Shown piece by piece: positions 17,730-27,266 of a DNA stretch of 64,000 nt. This DNA is from Acinetobacter lwoffii (GTDB lineage Bacteria > Pseudomonadota > Gammaproteobacteria > Pseudomonadales > Moraxellaceae): contig NZ_JALJVC010000003.1 of the NCBI RefSeq assembly GCF_022967985.1, forward strand, positions 62,001 to 126,000. The letters run 5' to 3'. Under the pieces are notes generated by a model that was not told where the DNA came from, made no database searches, and saw only the letters and a program-made list of their open reading frames with translations. The translations under genes were made by a program, and so were the position numbers. Position 1 is the stretch's first letter; each line of letters begins with the position of its first letter.

Positions 17730-17975
17730 ATGACTAAACAACAAAATCTAAATGATCAGGCGTCATTTTCCGCACCCATTGAAGATTTGCAAGTGCGAAT
17801 TGCATTTTTAGACGATTTAGTTGAACAGTTGAATGATCAGGTGGCCAAACAGACCCTGGAAATTGCTGACCTGAAAAAGCAAATGACGCTGTTATATCAA
17901 CGTGTTGAGTCTTCAGATCTGTCTGAAGGCATAGCAGAATTTGATCCGGTTGCAGACCGACCACCGCATTATTAA
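17730..17975 (+). CDS. slyX: SlyX family protein
   Basis: The 81-residue protein is mostly one coiled coil (about residues 16–60, IEDLQVRIAFLDDLVEQLNDQV) and ends in the SlyX signature RPPHY. The family is widespread in Proteobacteria and has no settled function. It is divergent from uup with a very short gap that must hold both promoters, and is followed by a terminator. Confidence 0.92.
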   Translation: MTKQQNLNDQASFSAPIEDLQVRIAFLDDLVEQLNDQVAKQTLEIADLKKQMTLLYQRVESSDLSEGIAEFDPVADRPPHY

Positions 17976-18002
17976 TTTGCAACCAATGATTTAATCAACA
18001 AT

Positions 18003-18030
18003 AACCCTTAGCTGATCTAAGGGTTTTTTA
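18003..18030 (+). terminator. Intrinsic terminator after slyX
   Basis: AACCCTTA pairs with TAAGGGTT around a 7-nt loop and is followed by TTTTTA. Confidence 0.85.
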
Positions 18031-18342
18031 TTGAAAAATAAAAATGAGTCAATCTATAAGATGATAAAAAGAGAAGTATTTTTGTTTTGAATGGGCTTTT
18101 AAATTGCCTTAAACACGCATATAAAAGTAATAAAGTGCAACGCGATGATCAAGTGCAAAAGAATTTTCCTGTTGAAAACAAACATTCGCGCTTGCAAACA
18201 GATTTCTTGCCGGCATTTCATAAAATGCAGTTTGGCCCTCTGCCGAAACAGGGCTGCACCCATTCAGCCATAAAATTATTTGACCTTTCACTCACTTCCT
18301 ACTCTAATACCGGCTCTCAGGTACATTCCGGAATTGCGTCCC
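18031..18342. other. Intergenic stretch upstream of the PIN-like gene
   Basis: About 310 bp with no gene that I can support. Short open frames on both strands (for example 18087–18380) lack ribosome sites and conserved features. It presumably holds the promoter of the 18343 gene. Confidence 0.5.
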
Positions 18343-19347
18343 ATGCACCCAAAAGTTGTTCTACTCGACCTCGAAAATAATTTCCCTACAGCCAAGTTAA
18401 TGCGTGAGATTGTGGCGCATTATTCGACTTTATATCTGTTTAGCTGTGCCGGAAAATTTGAATTCTCCTTAGAGGATTTAACCGAGCTTGCCGGCTGGAT
18501 TAGCAGTGGTCAGGTGGTGGTACTGGACACGCCTGAATCGCCACAAAAAGAATATGAATATGCGGTCATTGTCGGTCAGCTTATGGCGCTACTGGAGCCG
18601 GAAACCGAGGTTGAATTGATCTCGGCGATGGACAGCTGCGAGATGTTGCAGCAGATGCTGCAAGCTTCTGATATTCCGTGTCACCTAATTCAGATTCAGC
18701 CTGATGAGACAAACATTCCAACCGATCAACCTAAAAATCATCTTCCGAGTCTGGATACCATCAAGAACAAACCTGCCTTGCAACTGGTGAAAAAATACTG
18801 TGATGCGTTAGGGAAAATGAGCGGCAAACCGAATACGGTGGAAACCCTAAAAAACTCAGTGGCGAATATTCTGCAAGTGATGCCGGTAAAAGCTCAGCAT
18901 GTGGTCGGCATGTTGATTAACCTGAAAATCGTCAAACGCTATGATGAGCAAATCAGCTTCCGCAAAAAAGTTTTGAAACAATGGCTGCAACTCAATCTGG
19001 ATGAACAAAGCCCGGTTGAAAATCCAAAACTGGATCAGGTCATTTCCCAACTGAAGGCAGAAGAAGCTCCAGTTGAATCTGAAATACTCAAGTCACCAAT
19101 CCAGTCGGCACAGCAAGACCTGTTCAAGAACTTTGGCCGGATCGATCCGGTACAACTGGAAGTGGCGCGTAAACTGCGTGAATTGCAGGGCGATAAACCC
19201 AAAGACATTTATGAGCTGCGTGATTTACTGGAACAGTTATTTCCAAAATCGGACATCCGCTTGCTGCTGAAGGAGTTGATCGAGAAAGGTTATATTTACT
19301 GGAATGGTCACGAAATTTTATATAGTCATGAAATGTTCCTGAATTAA
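18343..19347 (+). CDS. PIN-like (NYN-type) domain protein with winged-helix-like C-terminal regions
   Basis: The product is 334 residues from ATG 18343 (an upstream TTG at 18280 is not needed). Residues 1–125 resemble a PIN-like/NYN fold: VVLLDLENN at the start, an acidic DTPESPQKEYEYAVIVGQL helix and ELISAMDSCEMLQQML-type strand–turn–helix, where nucleases of this class keep acidic metal ligands. Two later helical blocks, about 165–225 and 270–334 (IRLLLKELIEKGYIYWNGHEI), look like winged-helix or LOTUS-type modules. NYN–HTH proteins are generally RNA-directed. No characterised relative comes to mind; the fold call is inferred from pattern only. A small membrane-protein gene and topA follow on the same strand. 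Confidence 0.7.
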   Translation: MHPKVVLLDLENNFPTAKLMREIVAHYSTLYLFSCAGKFEFSLEDLTELAGWISSGQVVVLDTPESPQKEYEYAVIVGQLMALLEPETEVELISAMDSCEMLQQMLQASDIPCHLIQIQPDETNIPTDQPKNHLPSLDTIKNKPALQLVKKYCDALGKMSGKPNTVETLKNSVANILQVMPVKAQHVVGMLINLKIVKRYDEQISFRKKVLKQWLQLNLDEQSPVENPKLDQVISQLKAEEAPVESEILKSPIQSAQQDLFKNFGRIDPVQLEVARKLRELQGDKPKDIYELRDLLEQLFPKSDIRLLLKELIEKGYIYWNGHEILYSHEMFLN

Positions 19348-19417
19348 TTTTATCGTGCAAACTTGCGTTTTATATTGTGCTTATGCAACTCTAATAATAG
19401 AACATAAAGGTTGAACT

Positions 19418-19867
19418 ATGGAAAACACTGGAATCTGGGTGACGGTGGTCATCATCATTTTCGTCATAGGGTCGATTTTCGGGTTGCGCGTGAGCCCCCG
19501 AGAAAAAGCCTTGGGCCTGATGCGTGACAAAGCCCGTAAAATGGGTTTGCATCCACGTCTGGTGGTGGCACCGGACTGGACCAAAATCCCGAAGGCGACT
19601 GAAAGTCGTGCCAGTATGGTCGCGTACTACAGTGTACTGATGCCAGATGCGCGTTTGCCCCTGATGCGCGCCCGTGTTGTCGATAATAAACTCGAAATCG
19701 TGCAGGGTGATGAGAAATTTAAAGATTTTCCCATTGCATTAAAAGGCATTTATGCTATTGATATGCAGGCCAACTGTGTCGGCATGTATTGGGATGAAGA
19801 AGCTGATTTAAGAGCGACCCAACTCGACGACATCAAAGCGCTGTTACACGCTTTGGCTGAACTTTAA
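19418..19867 (+). CDS. Small membrane-anchored protein of unknown function, upstream of topA
   Basis: The 149-residue protein has one N-terminal transmembrane helix (about residues 6–23) followed by RVSPREKALGLMRDKARKMGLHPRLV and a soluble domain with two Cys-poor beta-rich segments. It is 30 bp upstream of topA on the same strand, so the two are likely co-transcribed. I recognise no catalytic motif and do not assign a function. Confidence 0.8.
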   Translation: MENTGIWVTVVIIIFVIGSIFGLRVSPREKALGLMRDKARKMGLHPRLVVAPDWTKIPKATESRASMVAYYSVLMPDARLPLMRARVVDNKLEIVQGDEKFKDFPIALKGIYAIDMQANCVGMYWDEEADLRATQLDDIKALLHALAEL

Positions 19868-19897
19868 TTTAGAAATAAACAGGATTAACGGTTAATT

Positions 19898-22540
19898 ATG
19901 GCGAACGCTCCTCGGTCCACATCAAAAAGCAGCACAGCGAAGTCTCCCGACGCTGGAAGCAAGCGTGCCCTAGTGATTGTGGAGTCGCCTGCAAAAGCGA
20001 AAACAATCAATAAGTACCTTGGTCCGAACTACATCGTAAAATCATCGGTAGGTCATGTGCGTGACTTGCCGACTGGCGGTTCTGCAAAATCGACAGAGAA
20101 AAAACCGGCGACACGTACCAAACTGACGGATGCAGAAAAAGCTGAAAAATCACAGAATGCGTTGATTAACCGCATGGGTGTCGATCCGGAACATGACTGG
20201 AAAGCCAAATACGAAGTCCTTCCTGGCAAAGAACATGTGGTTGCCGAACTGAAAAAACTCGCATCGCAAGTTGATGAAGTCTATCTGGCAACGGATATGG
20301 ACAGGGAAGGAGAAGCAATTGCCTGGCATTTAAAAGAAGTCATTGGCGGTGATGATTCGCGTTATCAGCGTGTGGTCTTTAACGAAATTACCAAAAACGC
20401 GATTCAGGATGCCTTTAAGCATCCGTCACGTCTGGATACCAATAAAGTCAATGCGCAGCAGGCACGCCGTTTTCTGGATCGTGTCGTGGGCTTTATGATT
20501 TCGCCATTGCTTTGGGAAAAGATTGCCCGTGGTTTGTCGGCAGGTCGCGTACAGTCGGTTGCGGTGAAGCTGGTAGTCGAGCGTGAACGTGAAATTCGTG
20601 CCTTCATTCCTGAAGAATACTGGCAGGTGTTTGCCGATACCAAATCGAAAAAAGATGATATTCGTCTCGAAGCGGTCAAGCAAAATGGCAAGACGCTCAA
20701 GCTGCGCAACAAAGCCGAAACTGATGCCTTATTAAACCTGATCAAAGATGCGGATTATACGGTTTCTACACGTGAAGATAAGCCAACCAAGGTTAATCCA
20801 AGTGCGCCGTATATCACGTCAACGTTACAACAGGCAGCCAGTACCCGTCTCGGTTTTTCTGTGAAGAAAACCATGATGCTGGCGCAGCGTCTGTATGAAG
20901 CCGGCTTCATTACCTATATGCGTACCGACTCGACCTTCTTGAGTGATGATGCGGTGAATATGGTGCGTGGTCATATCGAATCCGAGTTTGGCGAGAAGTA
21001 TTTGCCTGCCAAGCCGAACCGTTATGGCAATAAAGCCGGTGCGCAAGAAGCGCATGAGGCGATTCGTCCATCTATGGTTGGCTTAAAAGGCGACAGTCTG
21101 GTGGGTGTTGAGCGTGATGCACAGCGTCTGTATGACCTGATCTGGCGCCAGTTTGTTGCCTGTCAGATGACTCCGGCAGAATATTTGTCTTCTACCATTT
21201 TAGTGGATGCCAATGGCGTGGAACTGAAAGCTAAAGGCCGTACCTTGGTCTTTGATGGCTTTACTCGCGTGCGTGGTGCCAATAAAGCCGATGACGATAT
21301 TTTATTGCCTGCGGTCAAAGTCGGTGAAGTGCTTAAACTTGAGAAACTTGATCCATCTCAACATTTCACCAAGCCACCGGCACGTTTTACCGAAGCCTCA
21401 CTGGTCAAAGAACTGGAGAAAAAAGGCATTGGCCGTCCATCGACCTATGCTGCAATCATCTCGACCATTCAGGATCGTGGTTATGTGAAACTGGATAACC
21501 GTCGTCTCTATGCCGAGAAGATGGGCGAAATCGTCACCGATCGTCTGAATGAAAATTTTAGTAATCTGATGAACTATGCCTTTACCGCAGATCTTGAAGG
21601 TCAGCTGGATAAGGTAGCAGATGGTGAGCGTAACTGGAAAGAGCTATTAGACAGCTTCTATGGCGATTTTAAACAACGTTTGACTACAGCGCAGGGTGAA
21701 AACGGAATGCGCCGTAATCAGCCTGTAGAAGTGGATGCGGTACACTGTAAAGAATGTGACCGTCCAATGCAGATTCGTACCGGAACCACAGGCGTATTCT
21801 TGGGTTGTTCAGGCTATAACCTACCGCCGAAAGAGCGTTGTAAGGGAACCTTGAACCTGACACCAGTTGAGTCTCTGGCTGCATTGTCTGATGATGAGGC
21901 TGCGGAAACTGCTGACCTGATGTCGAAGAAGCGTTGTCCGATCTGTGAAACTGCCATGGACAGCTATGTGATTGATGGCGGCCGTAAACTGCATATCTGT
22001 GGGAATAACCCGGACTGTAGTGGTTTTGAACTTGAAGAAGGCGAGTTCAAAATTAAAGGCTATGATGGCCCGAGTATCCCATGCGACAAGTGTGATGGTG
22101 AAATGCAGCTGAAGACGGGTCGTTTTGGTCCGTATTTTGCCTGTACCAGCTGTGACAATACCCGTAAAGTCTTAAAGAGCGGTCAGCCTGCGCCTCCACG
22201 TGTGGACCCGATCAAGATGGAGCATTTACGTTCTGCCAAGCATGACGATTTCTTCGTACTGCGTGACGGTGCAGCCGGTTTATTCCTGGCGGCAAGCAAG
22301 TTCCCGAAAGTGCGTGAAACCCGTGCACCGAAAGTGGCCGAGATACGTTCTGTTGCTGATCAGCTTGATCCAAAGTATCAGTTTATCTTGCAGGCACCTG
22401 ATGTGGACCCGGAAGGGAATCCAACTCTGGTAAAATTTAGCCGTAAGAACCAGTCACAATATATTGGTTCGGAAACTGCAGAAGGCAAGCAAACCAAATG
22501 GTCTCTGGTTTATCAGGACGGAAAATGGGTTGAAGCCTAA
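19898..22540 (+). CDS. topA: DNA topoisomerase I
   Basis: TopA relaxes negative supercoils by transient single-strand breakage. The 880-residue protein has an N-terminal Toprim domain ([12 protein letters not shown], residues about 25–36; acidic DMDREGEA near 133–140), the active-site Tyr near residue 340 in FITYMRTDS, and three C-terminal zinc-ribbon modules starting with CKECDRP, CPICETA and CDKCDGE. The N-terminal 24 residues are a Ser/Lys-rich extension. The length and zinc fingers match the gammaproteobacterial enzyme. A terminator follows. Confidence 0.97.
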   Translation: MANAPRSTSKSSTAKSPDAGSKRALVIVESPAKAKTINKYLGPNYIVKSSVGHVRDLPTGGSAKSTEKKPATRTKLTDAEKAEKSQNALINRMGVDPEHDWKAKYEVLPGKEHVVAELKKLASQVDEVYLATDMDREGEAIAWHLKEVIGGDDSRYQRVVFNEITKNAIQDAFKHPSRLDTNKVNAQQARRFLDRVVGFMISPLLWEKIARGLSAGRVQSVAVKLVVEREREIRAFIPEEYWQVFADTKSKKDDIRLEAVKQNGKTLKLRNKAETDALLNLIKDADYTVSTREDKPTKVNPSAPYITSTLQQAASTRLGFSVKKTMMLAQRLYEAGFITYMRTDSTFLSDDAVNMVRGHIESEFGEKYLPAKPNRYGNKAGAQEAHEAIRPSMVGLKGDSLVGVERDAQRLYDLIWRQFVACQMTPAEYLSSTILVDANGVELKAKGRTLVFDGFTRVRGANKADDDILLPAVKVGEVLKLEKLDPSQHFTKPPARFTEASLVKELEKKGIGRPSTYAAIISTIQDRGYVKLDNRRLYAEKMGEIVTDRLNENFSNLMNYAFTADLEGQLDKVADGERNWKELLDSFYGDFKQRLTTAQGENGMRRNQPVEVDAVHCKECDRPMQIRTGTTGVFLGCSGYNLPPKERCKGTLNLTPVESLAALSDDEAAETADLMSKKRCPICETAMDSYVIDGGRKLHICGNNPDCSGFELEEGEFKIKGYDGPSIPCDKCDGEMQLKTGRFGPYFACTSCDNTRKVLKSGQPAPPRVDPIKMEHLRSAKHDDFFVLRDGAAGLFLAASKFPKVRETRAPKVAEIRSVADQLDPKYQFILQAPDVDPEGNPTLVKFSRKNQSQYIGSETAEGKQTKWSLVYQDGKWVEA

Positions 22541-22553
22541 ACTCTAAGATTCA

Positions 22554-22584
22554 AAAAAATGCTGACGAAAGTCGGCATTTTTTA
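22554..22584 (+). terminator. Intrinsic terminator after topA
   Basis: AAATGCTGAC pairs with GTCGGCATTT (one G·T) around a GAAA tetraloop and is followed by TTTT. Confidence 0.85.
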
Positions 22585-22635
22585 TTTATGATGTATCTTC
22601 ATTTTAAAAACAATAATCAAGGTTGATTTGGGGCC

Positions 22636-23391
22636 ATGTGGAAAAAGATTCGGATTCTGATTTTATTAATCATCTTATTGATTGTCGCAGTCAATGCCTA
22701 TCGTGATCAAAACCAGAACTGGTCAAAGCCGATTATTGTTTTGCTGCATCCGATTAGTGCTGATGGATTACCAACCACACAGAAATATATCCAGCAACTG
22801 TCAGTTCAGGACCTGAATGGAGCAAGGGAATATCTGGAAAAAGCAGCTCAGCAGTATCGCGGACAGCCGACTTATTTTTATTTTAATTTAGGCCGTGAGC
22901 TTAAAGTTCTACCGCCCAAAGTCCCTGAGCAGGCTTCGCTCATCAATACAGTTTTATGGAGTTTAAAATTCCGTTTCTATGCCTGGAAACAGCGACAGAG
23001 TTCAGATCCTTCAGCCAATGTGACTTTATTTTTAAATTACTATGATCCTGCGCAGACCAAGCAATTAAAGCATTCAACCGCCTTGCAAAAAGGCCGGATT
23101 GGTTCGGTGAATCTATTTGCATCCAAGCAACAGACTGAACAGAATAAAATTGTCTTGGTTCATGAATTGCTGCATGCCTTTGGTGCTTCGGATAAATACG
23201 ATTTAGCGACAGGGCAACCGATTTATCCGCTGGGTTATGCATTTCCAGATCAGCAACCCTTATTTCCGCAATCCAAGGCGGAGCTGATGGCAGGGCATAT
23301 TCCCCTGTCTCAAACTACCAGTAAAATGCCAGAATCTTTAAATCAAACCTTGATTAATGAGATAACTGCAATTGAACTGGGCTGGAAATAA
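22636..23391 (+). CDS. Membrane-anchored zinc metalloprotease-like protein (HExxHxxGxxD)
   Basis: The 251-residue product has one N-terminal transmembrane helix (about residues 5–21) and a periplasmic or exported domain. It carries the zinc-binding sequence HELLHAFGASD: His176, Glu177, His180, Gly183, Asp186. This is the metzincin pattern with Asp as third ligand, known from snapalysin-type proteases. A Met at residue 218 (AELMAGH) is a candidate Met-turn. No pro-peptide or secretion tail is obvious. The substrate is unknown. Residues 75–170 contain a few conserved-looking aromatic blocks (TYFYFNLGREL, RFYAWKQR). It is 96 bp after topA on the same strand but behind a terminator. Confidence 0.75.
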   Translation: MWKKIRILILLIILLIVAVNAYRDQNQNWSKPIIVLLHPISADGLPTTQKYIQQLSVQDLNGAREYLEKAAQQYRGQPTYFYFNLGRELKVLPPKVPEQASLINTVLWSLKFRFYAWKQRQSSDPSANVTLFLNYYDPAQTKQLKHSTALQKGRIGSVNLFASKQQTEQNKIVLVHELLHAFGASDKYDLATGQPIYPLGYAFPDQQPLFPQSKAELMAGHIPLSQTTSKMPESLNQTLINEITAIELGWK

Positions 23392-23396
23392 AGACT

Positions 23397-23445
23397 TGTG
23401 GATAGTACTGGATTTATCCACAATTTAGACTTCATTTGTGGATAA
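23397..23445. promoter_or_regulatory. Cluster of three DnaA boxes
   Basis: The 65-bp gap between the metalloprotease-like gene and glycerate kinase holds TTATCCACA at 23414–23422 (perfect DnaA box), TGTGGATAA at 23437–23445 (perfect, opposite strand) and TGTGGATAG at 23397–23405 (8 of 9). No dnaA, dnaN or rpmH is nearby, so this is not oriC; a DnaA-titration or reactivation site, or DnaA control of the adjacent gene, is possible. Confidence 0.7.
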
Positions 23446-23456
23446 AAGATTACATC

Positions 23457-24596
23457 ATGCCGCTCACCTTTGTACTTGCTCCTGACTCATTTAAAGAAAG
23501 CATGTCTGCTGCGCGGGCTTGTCAGGCCATGCAACGCGGTATTCAGAACGTCATTCCGGATGCCCATATCATTCATGTGCCAATGGCTGATGGCGGTGAA
23601 GGCACGGTCGATGCATTGATTTCAAGTTTAAAGGGGCAAAGTATTGCATGTGAAGTGACCGGACCACTGCCTGAGCAACGTATTCAGACCTATTGGGGTT
23701 TGGTTGATCCAGGTCAAACTGCCGTGATTGAAATGGCCGAGGCCAATGGCATTCATTTATTGAAGCCTTCACAGCGTAATCCGATGCTCACTTCAACTTA
23801 TGGCACAGGAGAAATGATCAAACAGGCATTGGACTTGAGTGTGAAAAAAATCATCATTGGGCTGGGTGGGAGTGTTACCAATGATGGTGGTGCCGGCATG
23901 GCACAGGCACTGGGTGTGCGGTTTCTAAATCATGCGGGTGAATTAATTCAGGTCTGTGGTGGAAACTTAGATCTGGTCAAATCAATGGATTTATCCGAAC
24001 TTGATCCACGTTTAGCAGATACTGAAATAATCATTGCATCGGATGTCAACAATCCACTGTGTGGACCAAATGGTGCATCGATAATCTTTGGACCACAAAA
24101 AGGTGCAACGCCTGAAATGGTCAAGCAGTTGGATCAAAACCTCTGTCATTTCGCCGATGTGGTTGCTCAGCAGATTGGCTGTGATTATCGTCATGTGGCA
24201 GGTGCGGGCGCTGCCGGTGGATTGGGTTTTGGTTTAATGGCATTCACTGCTGCTTCCATTCGATCAGGTGTAGAGCTGATGATTCAACAGGTTCAACTCA
24301 ACGAGAAAATAGCGCAAGCAGATCATGTGTTTACCGGGGAAGGTAAAATTGATTTTCAAACCAAATTTGGCAAAACGCCATTTGGTGTGGCGCAGGTTGC
24401 AAAACACTTCAATAAACCGGTGATTGCTTTTGCTGGTCTAGTCGGTGAAGGGATTGAGGATTTGTTTGAGTCAGGATTTAGCCAGATTGTTGGGATTAAT
24501 CCGCCAGATTGTCCTTTAGAGGAAGCCTTAAATAATGCAGAAATGAACTTGGAGAAAGCTGTCGTTGAGATAGTTAAAAATCTTTTGACAGAGTGA
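23457..24596 (+). CDS. Glycerate 2-kinase family protein
   Basis: GlxK/GarK-type kinases phosphorylate D-glycerate to 2-phosphoglycerate with ATP. The 379-residue protein starts MPLTFVLAPDSFKESMSA, contains MADGGEGTVDAL (about residues 42–53), IIGLGGSVTNDGGAGMAQALG (about 138–158) and the C-terminal HVFTGEGKIDFQTKFGKTP block. ATG 23457 gives the canonical start; an upstream in-frame codon at 23436 would run through a DnaA box. No glyoxylate or glucarate genes are adjacent. The gene could be controlled by the DnaA boxes just upstream, but this is untested. Confidence 0.92.
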   Translation: MPLTFVLAPDSFKESMSAARACQAMQRGIQNVIPDAHIIHVPMADGGEGTVDALISSLKGQSIACEVTGPLPEQRIQTYWGLVDPGQTAVIEMAEANGIHLLKPSQRNPMLTSTYGTGEMIKQALDLSVKKIIIGLGGSVTNDGGAGMAQALGVRFLNHAGELIQVCGGNLDLVKSMDLSELDPRLADTEIIIASDVNNPLCGPNGASIIFGPQKGATPEMVKQLDQNLCHFADVVAQQIGCDYRHVAGAGAAGGLGFGLMAFTAASIRSGVELMIQQVQLNEKIAQADHVFTGEGKIDFQTKFGKTPFGVAQVAKHFNKPVIAFAGLVGEGIEDLFESGFSQIVGINPPDCPLEEALNNAEMNLEKAVVEIVKNLLTE

Positions 24597-24748
24597 AAGT
24601 ATTTCTCTCTCCTGTAATCCAGCACGCCCTGTCGTTAGCTAATATCAAATCAGGAAATAAAATTGGAGACAGTTTCAGGACAACTGAAAAGCCATAATTC
24701 TGGAAGCGATCTGTTAAACTACATACATCCACAAAATGATGAGTGAAA

Positions 24749-26737
24749 ATGAGTTTAGCCACCCTGATTGATGAATTAAACCCCCAACAAAAGCAAGCAG
24801 CGACCACAGAAGCAAAACACAGTTTGGTGCTGGCCGGGGCAGGTTGTGGCAAAACCAAGACTATCGTGGCACGCGCAGCTTACTTGATTGAGCAGGGTGT
24901 GCCTGCCAACCAGATTCAAATTCTGACCTTTACCCGCCGTGCAGCCAGTGAAATTGTGGCGCGTGTCGAACTTGCACTGGGTGAACAAGCCAAGGGACTG
25001 CGGGCCTCGACCTTTCATACCTTCTGTATGTATCTGCTGCGCCGTATTCCGAAAGCTTTTGGTCTGGAACAGTTTTCGATTATTGATCGTGATGATCAGT
25101 TGATGATGTTTCGTTTGATTCGCGGCCGTGATGACAAGAAAAATCCCAATCATCTGCCGAAGCCTCAAGAATTATGTGATTTGTATTCTTTTGCAAGGAA
25201 TACCCGGCAAAAGCTCAGTCTGGCGCTGGAAAAACAGATGCCGGAATATCTGGCCTTAAAGGACCAGATTGCCGAAATTATGAAAGAATATGAAGCACGT
25301 AAGCAAGCGCGAAGTTTTCTGGATTATGACGATATTCTGGCGGTAGTAGCTACGGCGCTGGCACAGTCCGAAGGTCTGGTCGACTATGTCGCTTCAATCT
25401 GTCGGCATATGCTGGTCGATGAAATGCAGGATACCAATCCATTGCAATGGGCTTTGCTGGAGCCACTGAAAGACCGGATCAGCCTGTTCTGTGTCGGTGA
25501 TGATGCGCAGTCGATTTATGGCTTTCGTGGTGCAGACTTTGAAAATATTCACTATTTCAAAGAACGTGTGCCAGATGCGCAGATTTTTAAATTAGAAAAA
25601 AACTACCGCTCGACCCAGGAAATTCTGGATCTGTCCAACTGGCTGCTCGATCAGTCTGAAATCAAATATGACAAACGTCTGGAAGCGTATCGCGGAGAAG
25701 GTGTAAAGCCGCGCATGCATATTTTCCCGAATGAGTTTGATGAAGCCAAATGGATCGCGATTGATATTAAAGAGCGTCATTATCTGCAAGGTAGTAAGTG
25801 GGGCGAGCATATGGTGCTGGTTCGTTCCAGTTTTGCCGCACGGCATATTGAGGCAGCCTGTATCGCGGCTAATGTGCCGTATCGCTTTATTGGTGGCATG
25901 AAGCTGCTGGAAACGGCGCATGTCAAAGATTTGCTCAGCATGCTGCGCGTAGTCGCCAATCCGCTGGATGATATCGCCTGGATGCGTTTCTTGACCCTGT
26001 GGAATGGTGTTGGTGATGTCGGTGCCAGTAAGCTATCGCAGCAGTTATTGGCTGAACCGGAAATGGAAGCTATTGCAGATAATTTGGAAAAATTTGGCAA
26101 GATACCATTAGAAACCATTCTGATCATGCAGCAGATGAGTGTGCTCAAAGGCGAAGTGCAAGCCTGTGTCGGTCTTGCGATTCAGGCGATTGAATCGCAG
26201 TTGGCGGAAAACTATAAAAAGGATTGGCCACGTCGCCAGAGTGATTTTGAACTGGTCAAACAGCTGGCCTCCAAGCATTCGCAGCTGAGTGAGTTTTTAG
26301 AGGAATATGTACTGGATCCGGTGTCAATCTCGGAAATTGAACGCCAGTCGGACCATGATGTGGTGACCTTGATTACCATTCACTCGGCCAAAGGCACCGA
26401 ACAAAATGTTTGTTATGTGGCCAATGTCACGCCAGGCAATTACCCGCATGCACGTGCTCAGGGTGACTTTGATGATGTCGAAGAAGAACGTCGTGTGCTA
26501 TATGTGGCGTTGACCCGGGCAAAAAATGAATTGATTCTGACCAAACAGAACCTGAATCATTGGGCGCGGGAAACGGTCGATGAGCAGGGGCGTAAAGTCG
26601 AAAGCTATTTCCTGAATGATCTCACCCGGCATTTATGCACCACAGAAACCCATTACAAGACCCGGCAGCAAACGGTAAAAAGTGCCTTGATTGAACGCAA
26701 GTCGATTAATTTAGATTTTGGGATTGATCTCGATTAA
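24749..26737 (+). CDS. UvrD/Rep-type superfamily 1A DNA helicase
   Basis: This is an ATP-driven 3'-to-5' helicase of about 662 residues. Motifs in order: Q motif LNPQQKQAA, Walker A AGAGCGKT, motif Ia LTFTRRAA, motif II VDEMQDTNPLQ, motif III GDDAQSIYGFRGAD, motif IV LEKNYRST, motif V TIHSAKGTE and motif VI YVALTRAKNEL. The Cys in Walker A and the DEMQDT box (rather than DEFQDT) are mild variations. It could be a second Rep/PcrA-like enzyme rather than UvrD itself; no extra nuclease domain is seen. I start it at ATG 24749, with GTG 24743 as alternative. Confidence 0.9.
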   Translation: MSLATLIDELNPQQKQAATTEAKHSLVLAGAGCGKTKTIVARAAYLIEQGVPANQIQILTFTRRAASEIVARVELALGEQAKGLRASTFHTFCMYLLRRIPKAFGLEQFSIIDRDDQLMMFRLIRGRDDKKNPNHLPKPQELCDLYSFARNTRQKLSLALEKQMPEYLALKDQIAEIMKEYEARKQARSFLDYDDILAVVATALAQSEGLVDYVASICRHMLVDEMQDTNPLQWALLEPLKDRISLFCVGDDAQSIYGFRGADFENIHYFKERVPDAQIFKLEKNYRSTQEILDLSNWLLDQSEIKYDKRLEAYRGEGVKPRMHIFPNEFDEAKWIAIDIKERHYLQGSKWGEHMVLVRSSFAARHIEAACIAANVPYRFIGGMKLLETAHVKDLLSMLRVVANPLDDIAWMRFLTLWNGVGDVGASKLSQQLLAEPEMEAIADNLEKFGKIPLETILIMQQMSVLKGEVQACVGLAIQAIESQLAENYKKDWPRRQSDFELVKQLASKHSQLSEFLEEYVLDPVSISEIERQSDHDVVTLITIHSAKGTEQNVCYVANVTPGNYPHARAQGDFDDVEEERRVLYVALTRAKNELILTKQNLNHWARETVDEQGRKVESYFLNDLTRHLCTTETHYKTRQQTVKSALIERKSINLDFGIDLD

Positions 26738-26820
26738 ACTATGGCAAAGTTGTTTCATGCAAAAAGTAGAGTAGGCGCGTGCTTTTTGATATTTTTTGCC
26801 TATCTTCTTAAGGTTGTAAG

Positions 26821-27072
26821 ATGAAAATTTTAGTTCGTAATTTAGAACGTACGGTCACAGAAGCCGAATTACTGAAACTGTTCCAGGAATATGGCACAGT
26901 GGAGACCTGTACTTTGGTGCTTGATGCAGCAACAGGCAAATCAAAAGGTTTTGCTTTTGTAGAAATGCCGCATGGCCGTGAAGCAGTCAAAGCCATTAAA
27001 GGCCTGAACACTTTACGCCTACACGGACATGGCATCCGCGTGAAAGCCGTAGAAGACAAGCCTCAGGCTTAA
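26821..27072 (+). CDS. Single-RRM RNA-binding protein
   Basis: The 83-residue protein is one RNA-recognition motif: RNP2 ILVRNL (residues 3–8) and RNP1 KGFAFVEM (residues 42–49), followed by a short Lys-containing tail. Small one-RRM proteins of bacteria bind single-stranded RNA and are often cold- or stress-linked; which RNAs it binds here is unknown. The gene stands alone, 83 bp after the helicase and ahead of a strong terminator. Confidence 0.9.
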   Translation: MKILVRNLERTVTEAELLKLFQEYGTVETCTLVLDAATGKSKGFAFVEMPHGREAVKAIKGLNTLRLHGHGIRVKAVEDKPQA

Positions 27073-27074
27073 AC

Positions 27075-27109
27075 TCAAAAAAGGAGCACTTGATAGGCTC
27101 CTTTTTTTA
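27075..27109 (+). terminator. Intrinsic terminator after the RRM gene
   Basis: AAAAAAGGAGC pairs with GCTCCTTTTTT around a 9-nt loop, then T residues. Confidence 0.88.
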
Positions 27110-27266
27110 TGGCTACAATTTAGTATCGCCGTACTTAATTAGTGAGCTCAATGCTCTGAATTTCAGTGCTGGATGGATTCAGTCTAAACATCTTTTGATT
27201 GCGAAATGCAGGCGAACCTTTTACTTTATAAAAGCCAAAATTTGTTTTAAACCTTAGGAAATCTCG

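Noticed and set aside
23397..23445. DnaA-box cluster as the chromosome origin
   Set aside because: No dnaA, dnaN, recF, rpmH or gidA nearby and no AT-rich unwinding element; three boxes are too few.
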